NCBI RefSeq assembly: GCF_900112105.1
Contig: NZ_FOKV01000003.1
Location: 310,001 to 374,000 of the forward strand
DNA length: 64,000 nt
Direction: 5' to 3'
From: Zunongwangia mangrovi
GTDB lineage: Bacteria > Bacteroidota > Bacteroidia > Flavobacteriales > Flavobacteriaceae
Part shown: positions 55,234-63,682 of the stretch, piece by piece
Numbering within the stretch: position 1 is the first letter of the stretch
How the letters are laid out: each line of letters begins with the position of its first letter
The notes under the pieces: generated by a model
Told to the model about the DNA's origin: nothing
Seen by the model: the letters and a program-made list of their open reading frames with translations, nothing else
Database searches by the model: none
Translations under genes and position numbers: made by a program

Positions 55234-56520
55234 CTACATTAAAAAATTATAGCCTAAATAGGCAATATTGAATACCAATAGCATCACAAAACAAATGATC
55301 GTAAATATTCTGTAATTTTTACCCGGCCTATCGGTTTCTGGCATTTCCTGGCCGGTAACCAGTTTATAATTAAACCAGGCGAGAATTGGGGCAGACAAAA
55401 ATGATAAACCAGCGGCAAAATCTACCAAAATGGTAAATGATCCCGAAGTAAAATAAAGAATCGCCAACGAAAGTATAGGGATTATAAAAATCGATATTCG
55501 ATAAAATTGCCATCTTTTTTTACGATTATCAGCTTCAGTAGAAATAGAATTTTCTGGGTGAAATAATTCAGAAATAACCCTTGGGTAAGCATCAGTGACC
55601 GTAATCACGGTGCTCAACATTGTTACAAAAGCAGCAATGGCGATAACCGGTTTACTCCATTCTCCTAAAGTTCTTCCGTAGAGATTAATAAGTTGCGATG
55701 AAAATTCTACACTATTACTGCTAAAACTTTCTCCACTTCCAAACATCACCAAAACGCCTAGCAGGAAGAATAAAATTCCAATAAAACAAGCCGAAAAATA
55801 ACCAATATTAAAATCTAAAAAAGCGCCTTTTAGATTAAGTTTTTCTTTATTTTCATGCGCTTTTTCTTTAGTCCAGATCGAATGCCAAACGGCAGCATCT
55901 AATGGAATAGGCATCCATCCCATAAAAGCGATGATAAATCCCAGGCTGGCTGTTGTCCATAAAGAAGGAATTTCGACAGTTTCTATCGGTTCTTTTTGAA
56001 TTCCCAAGGCCATGCAAACCGCTGCCAAAGTTGCAAGCGTAAGTAAGCTTACAATGATCTTCATACTTTTATCTAGTCCGGGATATTTCCCGATCAGCAA
56101 TAACGCTATGCTTGCTCCAAAAATGATAAAACTCCACGTAAAAGGGGAGAGCCCGAAATTAAAAAGTCGTTCTGCCAAACCTGCCGTTACGATAGTTACC
56201 GCTGCCTGGATAATAAACATACTGGCTACCGTAATAAAAATGAATAAATAATACGGAATCTTACCTAGCTGTTTATAGCCGGCAATTAAATGCTTCCCGG
56301 TTCCCGCGACATAACGAGGACCAAATTCCAAAAAGGGATATTTAGAAATACAAGCTAGCAACAAGGCCCAAATAAGAATATAACCATAATCGGCGCCGGC
56401 TCGGGTAGATTGAACCAAATGAGAAACGCCAATTGCGGCTCCTGCAAGTAAAAACCCCGGACCGATATTCTTTAAAATTGAAGTCTTTTTTGTTCTTTTT
56501 GCTATTTGCTGTGATTCCAT
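55234..56520 (-). CDS. Second NRAMP-fold transporter lacking the DPGN site
   Basis: 428 residues, about eleven membrane helices, NRAMP-like start KNIGPGFLLAGAAIG and GADYGYILIWALLLA. TM1 reads IGVSHLVQ where metal importers have DPGN, and TM6 reads WMPIPLDAAVWHS in place of MPHN. Many Bacteroidota genomes annotate such proteins as divalent-metal transporters, but the metal ligands are not conserved; substrate unknown. No functional neighbour gives a hint: lipoprotein genes on one side, a repeat and a hydrolase on the other. Confidence 0.85.
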   Translation of the reverse strand: MESQQIAKRTKKTSILKNIGPGFLLAGAAIGVSHLVQSTRAGADYGYILIWALLLACISKYPFLEFGPRYVAGTGKHLIAGYKQLGKIPYYLFIFITVASMFIIQAAVTIVTAGLAERLFNFGLSPFTWSFIIFGASIALLLIGKYPGLDKSMKIIVSLLTLATLAAVCMALGIQKEPIETVEIPSLWTTASLGFIIAFMGWMPIPLDAAVWHSIWTKEKAHENKEKLNLKGAFLDFNIGYFSACFIGILFFLLGVLVMFGSGESFSSNSVEFSSQLINLYGRTLGEWSKPVIAIAAFVTMLSTVITVTDAYPRVISELFHPENSISTEADNRKKRWQFYRISIFIIPILSLAILYFTSGSFTILVDFAAGLSFLSAPILAWFNYKLVTGQEMPETDRPGKNYRIFTIICFVMLLVFNIAYLGYNFLM

Positions 56521-56590
56521 CGTGGTTCTAGATCATATCTGGCGAAAATATTTAAAATAATTCAGAAAAAAATGGAAAGTTTGCAGGTTT

Positions 56591-56658
56591 CAGCTCTCAG
56601 CTTTTAGCTTTCAGCAGAAAAGATTTCTCGACTACACTTCGTTGCGCTCGAAATGACA
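56591..56658. repeat. Dispersed intergenic repeats (inverted copies)
   Basis: CAGCTTTTAGCTTTCAGC (about 56598-56615) is the reverse complement of the GCTGAAAGC family; AGATTTCTCGAC and GCTCGAAATGACA (56621-56658) form the TGTCATTTCGAG...GTCGAGAAATCT type, related to 80-138 and 30973-31032. Nothing else in 56521-56766. Confidence 0.75.
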
Positions 56659-56766
56659 AATTTTAATCAAAGTTAGCAGAAGCATTCAGCGAAAAACTAA
56701 ACATGATTTATTGATAATTGTTTACTGTTAATTCCTCATTGTCCACCACATTTTCAAATCTTCAAA

Positions 56767-57417
56767 TCAACTCAGTTTTTCTATAATTTCGGTATTAAAT
56801 TCGTGTCCGCCGTTGTAGGTTAAAACTTCCAGATTATTAGGAAATAGCGTTTTTAGGCGTTCCTCTTCAACTTCAATGATTCCTTTTTTTAGATATTCAT
56901 CTTCGGTTCCGTAGAGATAAGTGACTTTAGTGTCTTTCAGAAACTCTAGATCTTCAGGATTTAATTCCGAAGGAATCTTGCCTGAATGAAGAATTAATTG
57001 ATCACATTTAATTTTTCGTCGTGCTAAAAACCGTGTAGCGACTGAAACTCCTTGTGAGTATCCCAAAATGATAAGATTAGGCGTTTTAGGCATATTTTTT
57101 TTAGTCAGAATTTCTTCAGCATACACTTCATCTAAATAGCTCAGCACATTTTCGATATCGGCTTCAGTATTTTCTCTGGTCAACCATGAGGCGCCAACAT
57201 GGCGATAATCAGATTTCAGGTAGTATTTGCTTTGCGCCTGTGGTGCGATAATGTAGTTCTCACTGGCATCCAGATGATTAAAATGCCGAATAAAATATCG
57301 GCTTAAATAACCAATGCCGTGGCAAACCAGCCAAATATTTTTCGTCTTTTCGGTAAACTCGTTTAAAACGCTATACGTATTGGTAATTTGGTAAGAAACC
57401 TGTTTTTCGCGGCTCAT
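56767..57417 (-). CDS. Alpha/beta-hydrolase (esterase/phospholipase type)
   Basis: 216 residues with oxyanion region VCHGIGYLSR, nucleophile S121 in GYSQG, D173 in YGTEDEYL and H205 in NGGHEF: a complete carboxylesterase-type triad. No signal peptide. Divergent from menI by 48 bases. A link to menaquinone synthesis (MenH acts on SEPHCHC) is not supported, because the fold belongs to the esterase/phospholipase branch. Confidence 0.88.
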   Translation of the reverse strand: MSREKQVSYQITNTYSVLNEFTEKTKNIWLVCHGIGYLSRYFIRHFNHLDASENYIIAPQAQSKYYLKSDYRHVGASWLTRENTEADIENVLSYLDEVYAEEILTKKNMPKTPNLIILGYSQGVSVATRFLARRKIKCDQLILHSGKIPSELNPEDLEFLKDTKVTYLYGTEDEYLKKGIIEVEEERLKTLFPNNLEVLTYNGGHEFNTEIIEKLS

Positions 57418-57465
57418 GCTGTAGATTCAATTTTGTACTTTTACAAAGTAATTAATCGTATTGCT

Positions 57466-57888
57466 ATGAACAAAGAGGAAATCCTGGGAATGTGTGCAAA
57501 AATGTGTAAAAACACATTAATGGAAACCTTGAATATTGAATTTATCGATGTTGGCGAAGATTTTTTAACCGCAAAAATGCCTGTAACGCCAAAAGTACAT
57601 CAGCCAGATGGAGTATTGCATGGTGGTGCGAGTGTGGCTTTGGCCGAGAGCGTTGGGAGTGCGGCGAGCTATATTTTTTTAGATACTAAAGATTTTGTGA
57701 TTCGTGGGATAGAAATTTCTGCCAATCACCTTAAAAGCATAAAAGAAGGCGATGTTTTTGCCAAAGCGACCTTTATTCATAAAGGGCGAACTACGCAGCT
57801 TTGGAATATTCATATTACCGATGCTCAAGATAATTTAATTTCCCTGGTAAAACTAACTACCATAGCATTAGCAAAAAAGAACTCATGA
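57466..57888 (+). CDS. menI: Hotdog-fold thioesterase, probable DHNA-CoA thioesterase
   Basis: 140 residues, PaaI-type hotdog: VHQPDGVLHGGASVALAESV carries the catalytic Glu, and NHLKSIKEGDVFAKA follows. I use ATG 57466 (NKEEILGMC), since the frame from 57388 adds an unlikely extension. Directly coupled (ATGA overlap) to menF and followed by menD, so hydrolysis of 1,4-dihydroxy-2-naphthoyl-CoA in menaquinone synthesis is the likely job. Confidence 0.88.
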   Translation: MNKEEILGMCAKMCKNTLMETLNIEFIDVGEDFLTAKMPVTPKVHQPDGVLHGGASVALAESVGSAASYIFLDTKDFVIRGIEISANHLKSIKEGDVFAKATFIHKGRTTQLWNIHITDAQDNLISLVKLTTIALAKKNS

Positions 57889-59018
57889 TGCAGGCGATGG
57901 CGTTTTTTAACGCGTTAGAAGATCATATCAATAAAAATTTAGCATTTGTCGCTTATCGAAAACCAGATGAAAATGTGATCAAAGCATTTTTACAAAAGGA
58001 TAAGCAATCGTATACAACGACCGATTTTTCTGAAAGCGGATTTGTTTTTTCTGATTTCTGCGGAACAAAAAGTTTATTAATTCCTGAAGCGAATTCTGAA
58101 GTTATTTCTACGGAATATAAATCCGAGAAGCCTGCTACAGAAACTTCGGAATATATTCCTGAAATCACTAATACCGAAGCTCAAAAGCAGCATGAAGCAT
58201 TAGTGGCAAAAGGGATCGCAGAAATTAAATCGGGAAGTATGAAAAAAGTGGTTTTGGCCAGAAAGGAACAAAACCCAACGCAACTTTCAGTACTTTCGAT
58301 CTTTAAAAATGTACTCGAAAATTATCCAAAAGCATTTTGCTATATCTGGTCGCATCCTGAAAGTGGTATTTGGATTGGAGCTACCCCTGAAACTTTGGTG
58401 AAAGTAGAGCGAAATCGCTTTAAAACCATGGCGCTTGCAGGAACGCAGGCTTTTAAAGGAACCATCGATGAAGCGGCATGGACACCAAAAGAAGTTGAGG
58501 AGCAACAAATCGTTTCAGACGAGATTGTACAAAAATTAAAGGATTTTAAAGTAGCTGCCGGAGAAATAAATCTAAGTGATCCTTATACCGTAAAGGCAGG
58601 GAATTTATTGCATATTCGTACCGATATTTCAGGAGTCTTAGACAACGATAATTTATCGAATCTATTGGAAAGTCTACATCCAACTCCGGCTGTTTGTGGT
58701 TTCCCAAGAGAAAACGCAAAGGAATTCATTCTAAAAAATGAACACAGCGATCGCGAATTTTATTCGGGTTTTCTTGGTGAGATCAATCTAAAACAGGAAG
58801 TAAAACGAAACTCGAATCGTCGAAATCAGGAAAATCAGGCCTATGCCAGTATTTCAAAACAATCGCAAATTTTCGTGAATCTTAGGTGTATGAAGTTAAC
58901 TGAAGGTAAAGCTGAAATATTTATTGGCGGTGGTATCACAGCAGATTCTAACCCGGCGGCCGAGTGGGAAGAAACGGTGAACAAAAGCTATACGATTAAG
59001 TCGGTTTTAGTCAATTAG
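57885..59018 (+). CDS. menF: Isochorismate synthase
   Basis: Chorismate-binding enzyme that makes isochorismate for menaquinone. Motifs: GSMKKVVLARKE, YIWSHPESGIWIGATPETLV, HPTPAVCGFPRENAKEFI, REFYSGFLGEI and FIGGGITADSNPAAEW. 377 residues, the short MenF/EntC length. Overlaps menI by four bases; menD follows. An entC role is less likely in this context. Confidence 0.94.
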   Translation: MMQAMAFFNALEDHINKNLAFVAYRKPDENVIKAFLQKDKQSYTTTDFSESGFVFSDFCGTKSLLIPEANSEVISTEYKSEKPATETSEYIPEITNTEAQKQHEALVAKGIAEIKSGSMKKVVLARKEQNPTQLSVLSIFKNVLENYPKAFCYIWSHPESGIWIGATPETLVKVERNRFKTMALAGTQAFKGTIDEAAWTPKEVEEQQIVSDEIVQKLKDFKVAAGEINLSDPYTVKAGNLLHIRTDISGVLDNDNLSNLLESLHPTPAVCGFPRENAKEFILKNEHSDREFYSGFLGEINLKQEVKRNSNRRNQENQAYASISKQSQIFVNLRCMKLTEGKAEIFIGGGITADSNPAAEWEETVNKSYTIKSVLVN

Positions 59019-59037
59019 GACTAAATTGAAAATGAAT

Positions 59038-59068
59038 AAACCTCACAGGTTTTAAAAACTTTCAGGTT
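59038..59068. repeat. AAACCTC repeat, second copy
   Basis: AAACCTCACAGGTTTTAAAA then ACTTTCAGGTT, related to 33005-33038. In the menF-menD gap. Confidence 0.65.
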
Positions 59069-59219
59069 CGACTAAATTGTCTTCATCAAATAATCCGTTA
59101 AATACTTTTTAAAGGCACTATGGAAGTCTGGCGTAAATCGTAATTTTGAGGTAAAATTATGTTGCGCTGAAGTTTTCCTAATTTCCTTCAGAAACTTGCG
59201 CTCGCAAAAAATAAACTTT

Positions 59220-60950
59220 GTGAAGTATTCTAAAATACCTGTTGCACGTAATGTGGTTTCACTTTGCGTTTCAAAAAATATAAAACACGTTGTAATTTCT
59301 CCAGGCTCAAGAAATGCGCCTTTAACTATTGGTTTTACGCATCATCCAGAGATAAATGCTTACAGCATCGTAGATGAACGTTGTGCAGCTTTCGTAGCCC
59401 TGGGAATGGCGCAGCAATTACAGCAGCCGGTTGCGCTCGTTTGTAGTTCTGGTTCAGCATTGCTTAATTATTATCCGGCTATTTCAGAGGCTTTTTATAG
59501 TGATATTCCGCTGGTGGTTATTTCAGCAGATCGACCAATTGAACGTATAGATATTGGAGACGGGCAAACCATCAGGCAAAAGAATGTGTACGAAAATCAT
59601 ATTCTCTATTCAGCAAATTTATATTCTGAGTTGGTTTTAGAGTCTGAAGCGATCGACAAAAAACTTCAGCAGAAACAGTGGGAAGCGCAAAAGCATAATG
59701 AGCGTGAGATCAATTTAGCCTTAAATAAAGCCATAGAAGAAAAAGGACCGGTACATATTAATGTACCTTTTTACGAACCGCTTTACGATACGGTTGAAAA
59801 TATCGAGGTAAATCCTATCGAGATCTTTCCAGAAATCACCAAAAGACATTATTCGAAAGAAGAGCTTTTACCTTACGCTGAAATTTGGAATAAAGCCAAA
59901 CGAAAAATGGTGATCGTTGGAGCAGCGCAACCAAACGTGGTAGAGCAAAAATTCCTTGAAAAATTAGCTAAAGACGACTCTGTTATTGTTTTTACAGAAA
60001 CAACCTCTAATCTACATCACGACGAATTTTTTACCAGGATCGATACCATAATTGGGCCTATAGAAAAAGACGAAAATATGCAGGAGCTTTTTGAAGCTTT
60101 GCGACCAGATATTTTGTTGACGTTTGGTGGAATGATCGTTTCTAAAAAAATAAAAGCTTTTCTACGGAATTATAATCCAAAACATCACTGGCACGTCGAT
60201 TCTAAAAAGGCGTACAATACTTTCTTTTGCTTAAACAAGCATTTTGAAACTTCGGTAAACGACTTCTTTACAGATTTCTTTCCGCTTACCACAAAAATGG
60301 ATAGTGATTATGGCGAATTTTGGAAAAATATACGCGCAAAACGCCAGGTGCGCCATGATGCGTATATGGACGAAATTCCATATTCAGATCTAAAAGCCAT
60401 GCAATTATTGGTGCCAAAGGTGCCAGATCATTATATCATGCAACTGGCCAACAGTTCAACGATTCGTTATGCGCAATTATTTAAATGGAATCCTTCGCTA
60501 CGAATTTTTTGTAATCGCGGTACCAGTGGTATAGACGGTAGTATTTCTACCGCTGCAGGTTCTGCGATGGCGAGTGAAGATCCAGTTTTGATGGTAACAG
60601 GTGATCTTAGTTTCTTTTACGATAGCAATGCGCTTTGGAATAAATATTTACCTGCTAATTTTAGGATTATTATTCTGAATAACTCTGGTGGCGGAATTTT
60701 TAGAATTCTTCCCGGTAATAAGAATAGCGAACAATTCGATACTTTTTTTGAAACCGTTCACGATTTAAAAGCAGAACAACTGGCGAAAATGTACAATTTT
60801 GAATATGATTCTGCTTCTTCAGAAATTGAAATTAGTCATTCGTTAAGTACATTTTTTGAAGCTTCAGAGCGTCCTAAGATTTTAGAGATTTTTACTCCGC
60901 GTAAAGTCAACGATAAAGTTTTACTCGAATATTTTAGTTATATGAAATAA
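59220..60950 (+). CDS. menD: SEPHCHC synthase (MenD)
   Basis: ThDP enzyme joining isochorismate and 2-oxoglutarate. VISPGSRNAPLTIGF and VDERCAAFVALGMA are the pyrimidine-domain blocks; NRGTSGIDGSISTAAG and NNSGGGIFRILPG the pyrophosphate-domain blocks. Two non-ATG starts fit: TTG 59196 (584 residues) and GTG 59220 (576, KYSKIPVARNVV). The second matches the usual MenD N terminus and is used here. Its last ~50 bases recur at 61361-61409. Confidence 0.93.
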   Translation: MKYSKIPVARNVVSLCVSKNIKHVVISPGSRNAPLTIGFTHHPEINAYSIVDERCAAFVALGMAQQLQQPVALVCSSGSALLNYYPAISEAFYSDIPLVVISADRPIERIDIGDGQTIRQKNVYENHILYSANLYSELVLESEAIDKKLQQKQWEAQKHNEREINLALNKAIEEKGPVHINVPFYEPLYDTVENIEVNPIEIFPEITKRHYSKEELLPYAEIWNKAKRKMVIVGAAQPNVVEQKFLEKLAKDDSVIVFTETTSNLHHDEFFTRIDTIIGPIEKDENMQELFEALRPDILLTFGGMIVSKKIKAFLRNYNPKHHWHVDSKKAYNTFFCLNKHFETSVNDFFTDFFPLTTKMDSDYGEFWKNIRAKRQVRHDAYMDEIPYSDLKAMQLLVPKVPDHYIMQLANSSTIRYAQLFKWNPSLRIFCNRGTSGIDGSISTAAGSAMASEDPVLMVTGDLSFFYDSNALWNKYLPANFRIIILNNSGGGIFRILPGNKNSEQFDTFFETVHDLKAEQLAKMYNFEYDSASSEIEISHSLSTFFEASERPKILEIFTPRKVNDKVLLEYFSYMK

Positions 60951-60951
60951 T
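60901..60951. repeat. menD 3' end, parent copy of a direct repeat
   Basis: GTAAAGTCAA..ATAAAG and TAGTTATATGAAATAAT match 61361-61409 with four mismatches and a two-base gap (45 of 51 positions). Confidence 0.8.
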
Positions 60952-60995
60952 CCGCTGGGAGCATTCATTGTAAAACTCATTTATAACCAAACAAA

Positions 60996-61271
60996 ATGAA
61001 GAAATTTACTACGGATAGAAAATTGATTCTTGTCAATTTTGCAATTGTATTTTATTTCATTTTGATTTGGTTGACAAACATCTATAAAGTAGACTATGCT
61101 TTAATTAGAGTTTTTAGAGAAATCTTGACCATACCATTTCTTATTGCACAAATTATTTTTTTAGTCATCGGGATAAATTATTTAAGAAAAAATCAAAAGA
61201 ATTACTATTTAGCAATTAGTGTTTTGGCATTAGCAATTTGTTCTTTTGTTACAATTGGAAGTTTTTTTTAA
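60996..61271 (+). CDS. Small membrane protein of unknown function
   Basis: 91 residues: basic start MKKFTTDRK, then three hydrophobic helices (about 11-29, 44-61, 71-89). No family recognised. It lies exactly between menD and a relic copy of the menD 3' end, so it probably arrived with an insertion or duplication event. Confidence 0.7.
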   Translation: MKKFTTDRKLILVNFAIVFYFILIWLTNIYKVDYALIRVFREILTIPFLIAQIIFLVIGINYLRKNQKNYYLAISVLALAICSFVTIGSFF

Positions 61272-61360
61272 AACCAGATTTGCTTCAAGGATACCCGTGC
61301 AATTAACATGGAAAATTATAATTCAAATTCCGTAAAGATTGCTTCATAAATATTCAGATA

Positions 61361-61409
61361 GTAAAGTCAAATAAAGATTTACTTGAGTATTCTAGTTATA
61401 TGAAATAAT
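61361..61409. repeat. Relic copy of the menD 3' end
   Basis: GTAAAGTCAAATAAAG to TAGTTATATGAAATAAT; a two-base loss breaks the reading frame. Sits in the 368-base gap 61272-61639, which otherwise holds the CTGTAAACCGTTAACTGTAA repeat (61493-61515) and no gene. Confidence 0.8.
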
Positions 61410-61639
61410 TTAATTAGATCGCTTTATCTGTCATCTCCAAAAGATTACTAACCAATTAACAGCTAAGATTTTATGCCCAATCAGAAAGCAGACTGTAAAC
61501 CGTTAACTGTAAACTAGATTATTTAACAAATTCTTTGTTTTCCGCTTAAATTTTAAATTTTCAGTAAGCTTTCTTATGATTCTGTTAGGTGAGTTTAGGA
61601 ATGTTTCTATGTAAATTCGAAAAAACCAAAAACAAAATT

Positions 61640-61984
61640 ATGAGTACCAAAACCGATGAAAAAGTAGGAAAGTATATTCAGGATATTAAAGAAAAGGTAG
61701 GAGAGGAGCCAGATGTGGCACTTATTCGTAGCATAACCGAATCTTTAGGCCCTGTAGTTTTTAGAAGTGATGCTGAAACGGTTTCAGCAAGTAGCGAAGA
61801 TGAGTTAGAAACGGTAAAACAAAACTTTTTGATCAAGAAATTAGGATTACCTAACGATAGTAAACTTGATGTTGGTATAAATGCAATGCTGGAGAAATAC
61901 GGTAAATCAAACCGAAATAAATATAGAGCAACATTATATTATTTGCTAACCAAACATTTTAAAAAAGAGTCTGTATTTGCCTAA
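61640..61984 (+). CDS. DUF2853 family protein
   Basis: 114 residues from ATG 61640 (STKTDEKVGKYIQDIKE); the frame is open from a GTG at 61589 but that extension is low-complexity and unlikely. Conserved DUF2853 features: ALIRSITESLGPVVFRSDAE, FLIKKLGL and NKYRATLYYLLTKHF. Small helical cytoplasmic protein of unknown role, followed by its own terminator. Confidence 0.9.
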   Translation: MSTKTDEKVGKYIQDIKEKVGEEPDVALIRSITESLGPVVFRSDAETVSASSEDELETVKQNFLIKKLGLPNDSKLDVGINAMLEKYGKSNRNKYRATLYYLLTKHFKKESVFA

Positions 61985-62005
61985 TCTCATAGATTAGTCA
62001 GGATC

Positions 62006-62045
62006 GAATCCGCTTTCTATTTTCAGGAAGCGGATTCTTTTTTTG
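62006..62045 (+). terminator. Intrinsic terminator after the DUF2853 gene
   Basis: GAATCCGCTTTC (62006-62017), nine-base loop, GAAGCGGATTC (62027-62037), then a T run to 62044. Ten-bp GC-containing stem. Confidence 0.9.
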
Positions 62046-62074
62046 CATTCCCCTGAAATTATAAAGTATCTTTG
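62042..62074 (+). promoter_or_regulatory. Promoter of the S1-domain gene
   Basis: TTTG (62042-62045), 21-base spacer, perfect -7 box TATCTTTG (62067-62074). Transcription start about 62080, leaving a 5' UTR of roughly a dozen bases. The -33 box overlaps the preceding terminator's T run. Confidence 0.5.
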
Positions 62075-62091
62075 TCATCTAAATTTATGTT

Positions 62092-62925
62092 ATGCTGAAT
62101 ATTGGCGAAAATCATCGTTTAATTATTGATCGTGAAACCGAACCTGGTTTGTTTCTTAAGAATGCTGAAGGAGACGAGGTTTTATTACCTAATAAATATA
62201 TTCCGAAGGAATTTCAATTAGAAGATGAAATTGAGGTTTTTGTGTACCTGGATCATTCAGAGCGTCCGGTGGCAACTACTTTAGAACCTTACGTGAAATT
62301 AGACGAATTTGCCTTTTTAGAATGTGTAGAAACCACAGATTTTGGTGCTTTTTTAGATTGGGGATTAGAGAAACATCTTTTTGTTCCGTTTAAAGAACAG
62401 GTGTATCCTATGCAAAAAGGACATCGTTATTTGATCTTTTGCTATTTAGATGAAGACACAAATCGGTTGGTAGCTTCAAGTAAAGTTCATGCTTATTTAG
62501 ACAATTCAGATCTTACAATAAAACCTTTCGAAGAAGTAGATCTTATCGTGAGCAATAAAACAGATCTTGGCTATAACGTGATCATCAATGAAATTCATTT
62601 AGGCCTGGTGTATAACGATGATGTTTTTCAGCCCATAGAAATTGGCGACCGTATTAAAGGATTTATAAAGAAAACTCGAAAAGACGGCAAGATCGATGTT
62701 ACGCTGCAACGTCCTGGTTACAGAAGTATAGAGCCAAATGCGCAGGCAATTTTAGATGAACTGCAAAATCAAAACGGATTTTTAAATATCACAGATAAAT
62801 CTTCGCCTGAAAAAATAAAAGCCGTGTTTAAAATGAGTAAAAAGAGTTTTAAACGTGCTGCTGGAAATCTTTATAAACAACGCCAAATCGATATAAAAGA
62901 AGACGGAATTTACCTGAAAAATTAA
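62092..62925 (+). CDS. S1 RNA-binding protein, CvfB/YitL-like
   Basis: 277 residues with three S1-like OB domains and a C-terminal winged helix: EVFVYLDHSERPVATTL, CVETTDFGAFLDWGLEKHLF, INEIHLGLVYND, GFIKKTRKDGKIDVTLQRPG and KSFKRAAGNLYKQRQI. This is the CvfB layout, a family linked to RNA binding and virulence-gene control in Staphylococcus. Role here unknown. Confidence 0.92.
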   Translation: MLNIGENHRLIIDRETEPGLFLKNAEGDEVLLPNKYIPKEFQLEDEIEVFVYLDHSERPVATTLEPYVKLDEFAFLECVETTDFGAFLDWGLEKHLFVPFKEQVYPMQKGHRYLIFCYLDEDTNRLVASSKVHAYLDNSDLTIKPFEEVDLIVSNKTDLGYNVIINEIHLGLVYNDDVFQPIEIGDRIKGFIKKTRKDGKIDVTLQRPGYRSIEPNAQAILDELQNQNGFLNITDKSSPEKIKAVFKMSKKSFKRAAGNLYKQRQIDIKEDGIYLKN

Positions 62926-62939
62926 GTTCTTTTGATTTT

Positions 62940-63449
62940 TTAGTAATAATATCTGCTACTACGGCGATAAGAATAGGGTCTTGAATACATACTATTCATT
63001 GTAGAATTATACAATGAGTTGTGATAGCGGTGAAAAGGATTACTACTAAAATTAGTATTGTTATTATTGAAGTTATTAATGCCGGTATTCAACTGGTCCT
63101 GCTGGTTGTTACCTGTAAGCTGAATTGCTTTTTCTTCCTTTGGTTCTGTTTGTGGTAAACTAATATTGGCCAGGCGTTTGGCTTTTGCCAGTTCTCTTTG
63201 TCGATTTTCTTCGCGAATAATGCCTACCATATCAAATTCTTCACGTTCGTTTTGTACACCAATAAAAGTACCGCTTGGCAAATTAGGATCGTAAACTAAA
63301 AATTGATTGGGTCTTAGATCGGTTAGCACCGGTGGTAGAAATTTGTCTTGATCTAGTTCTAAAACAACAGTTTCTTTTGCAGAGATTTCCTGCGCGAATG
63401 ATACCGTGTTTATCGTTAGTAGAAAAAGGATGCTAAGAAGATGTTTCAT
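62940..63449 (-). CDS. Exported Asn-rich hypothetical protein
   Basis: 169 residues: signal peptide KHLLSILFLLTINTVSFAQ, a charged middle (ENRQRELAKAKRL), and a low-complexity C-terminal half (NTGINNFNNNNTNFSSN; YRRSSRYYY). No family recognised. Convergent with the S1-domain gene. Confidence 0.8.
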   Translation of the reverse strand: MKHLLSILFLLTINTVSFAQEISAKETVVLELDQDKFLPPVLTDLRPNQFLVYDPNLPSGTFIGVQNEREEFDMVGIIREENRQRELAKAKRLANISLPQTEPKEEKAIQLTGNNQQDQLNTGINNFNNNNTNFSSNPFHRYHNSLYNSTMNSMYSRPYSYRRSSRYYY

Positions 63450-63682
63450 TAAACCTGGACGTTTCTAAAACCTGTTTCAAAAATTATGCTAAACTTAAAA
63501 CAGACAGCGCTAAATTCAAAATTAAGAATCAAATTTTTATAGATAACCGATATTGTTGATTTTTAGTACACAAATTTAAAATTCGAGGCCGAATTTTTTA
63601 AAATAAATCTGATAATTAGATTCTTATGCTTAGATATTTTATATATTCCAATTTCTTTCTAACTATTAATCATCAACTCATC

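Noticed and set aside
60952-61409. Insertion sequence or integrative element at menD
   Set aside because: No transposase or integrase and no terminal inverted repeats; only the duplicated 3' end supports an insertion history.
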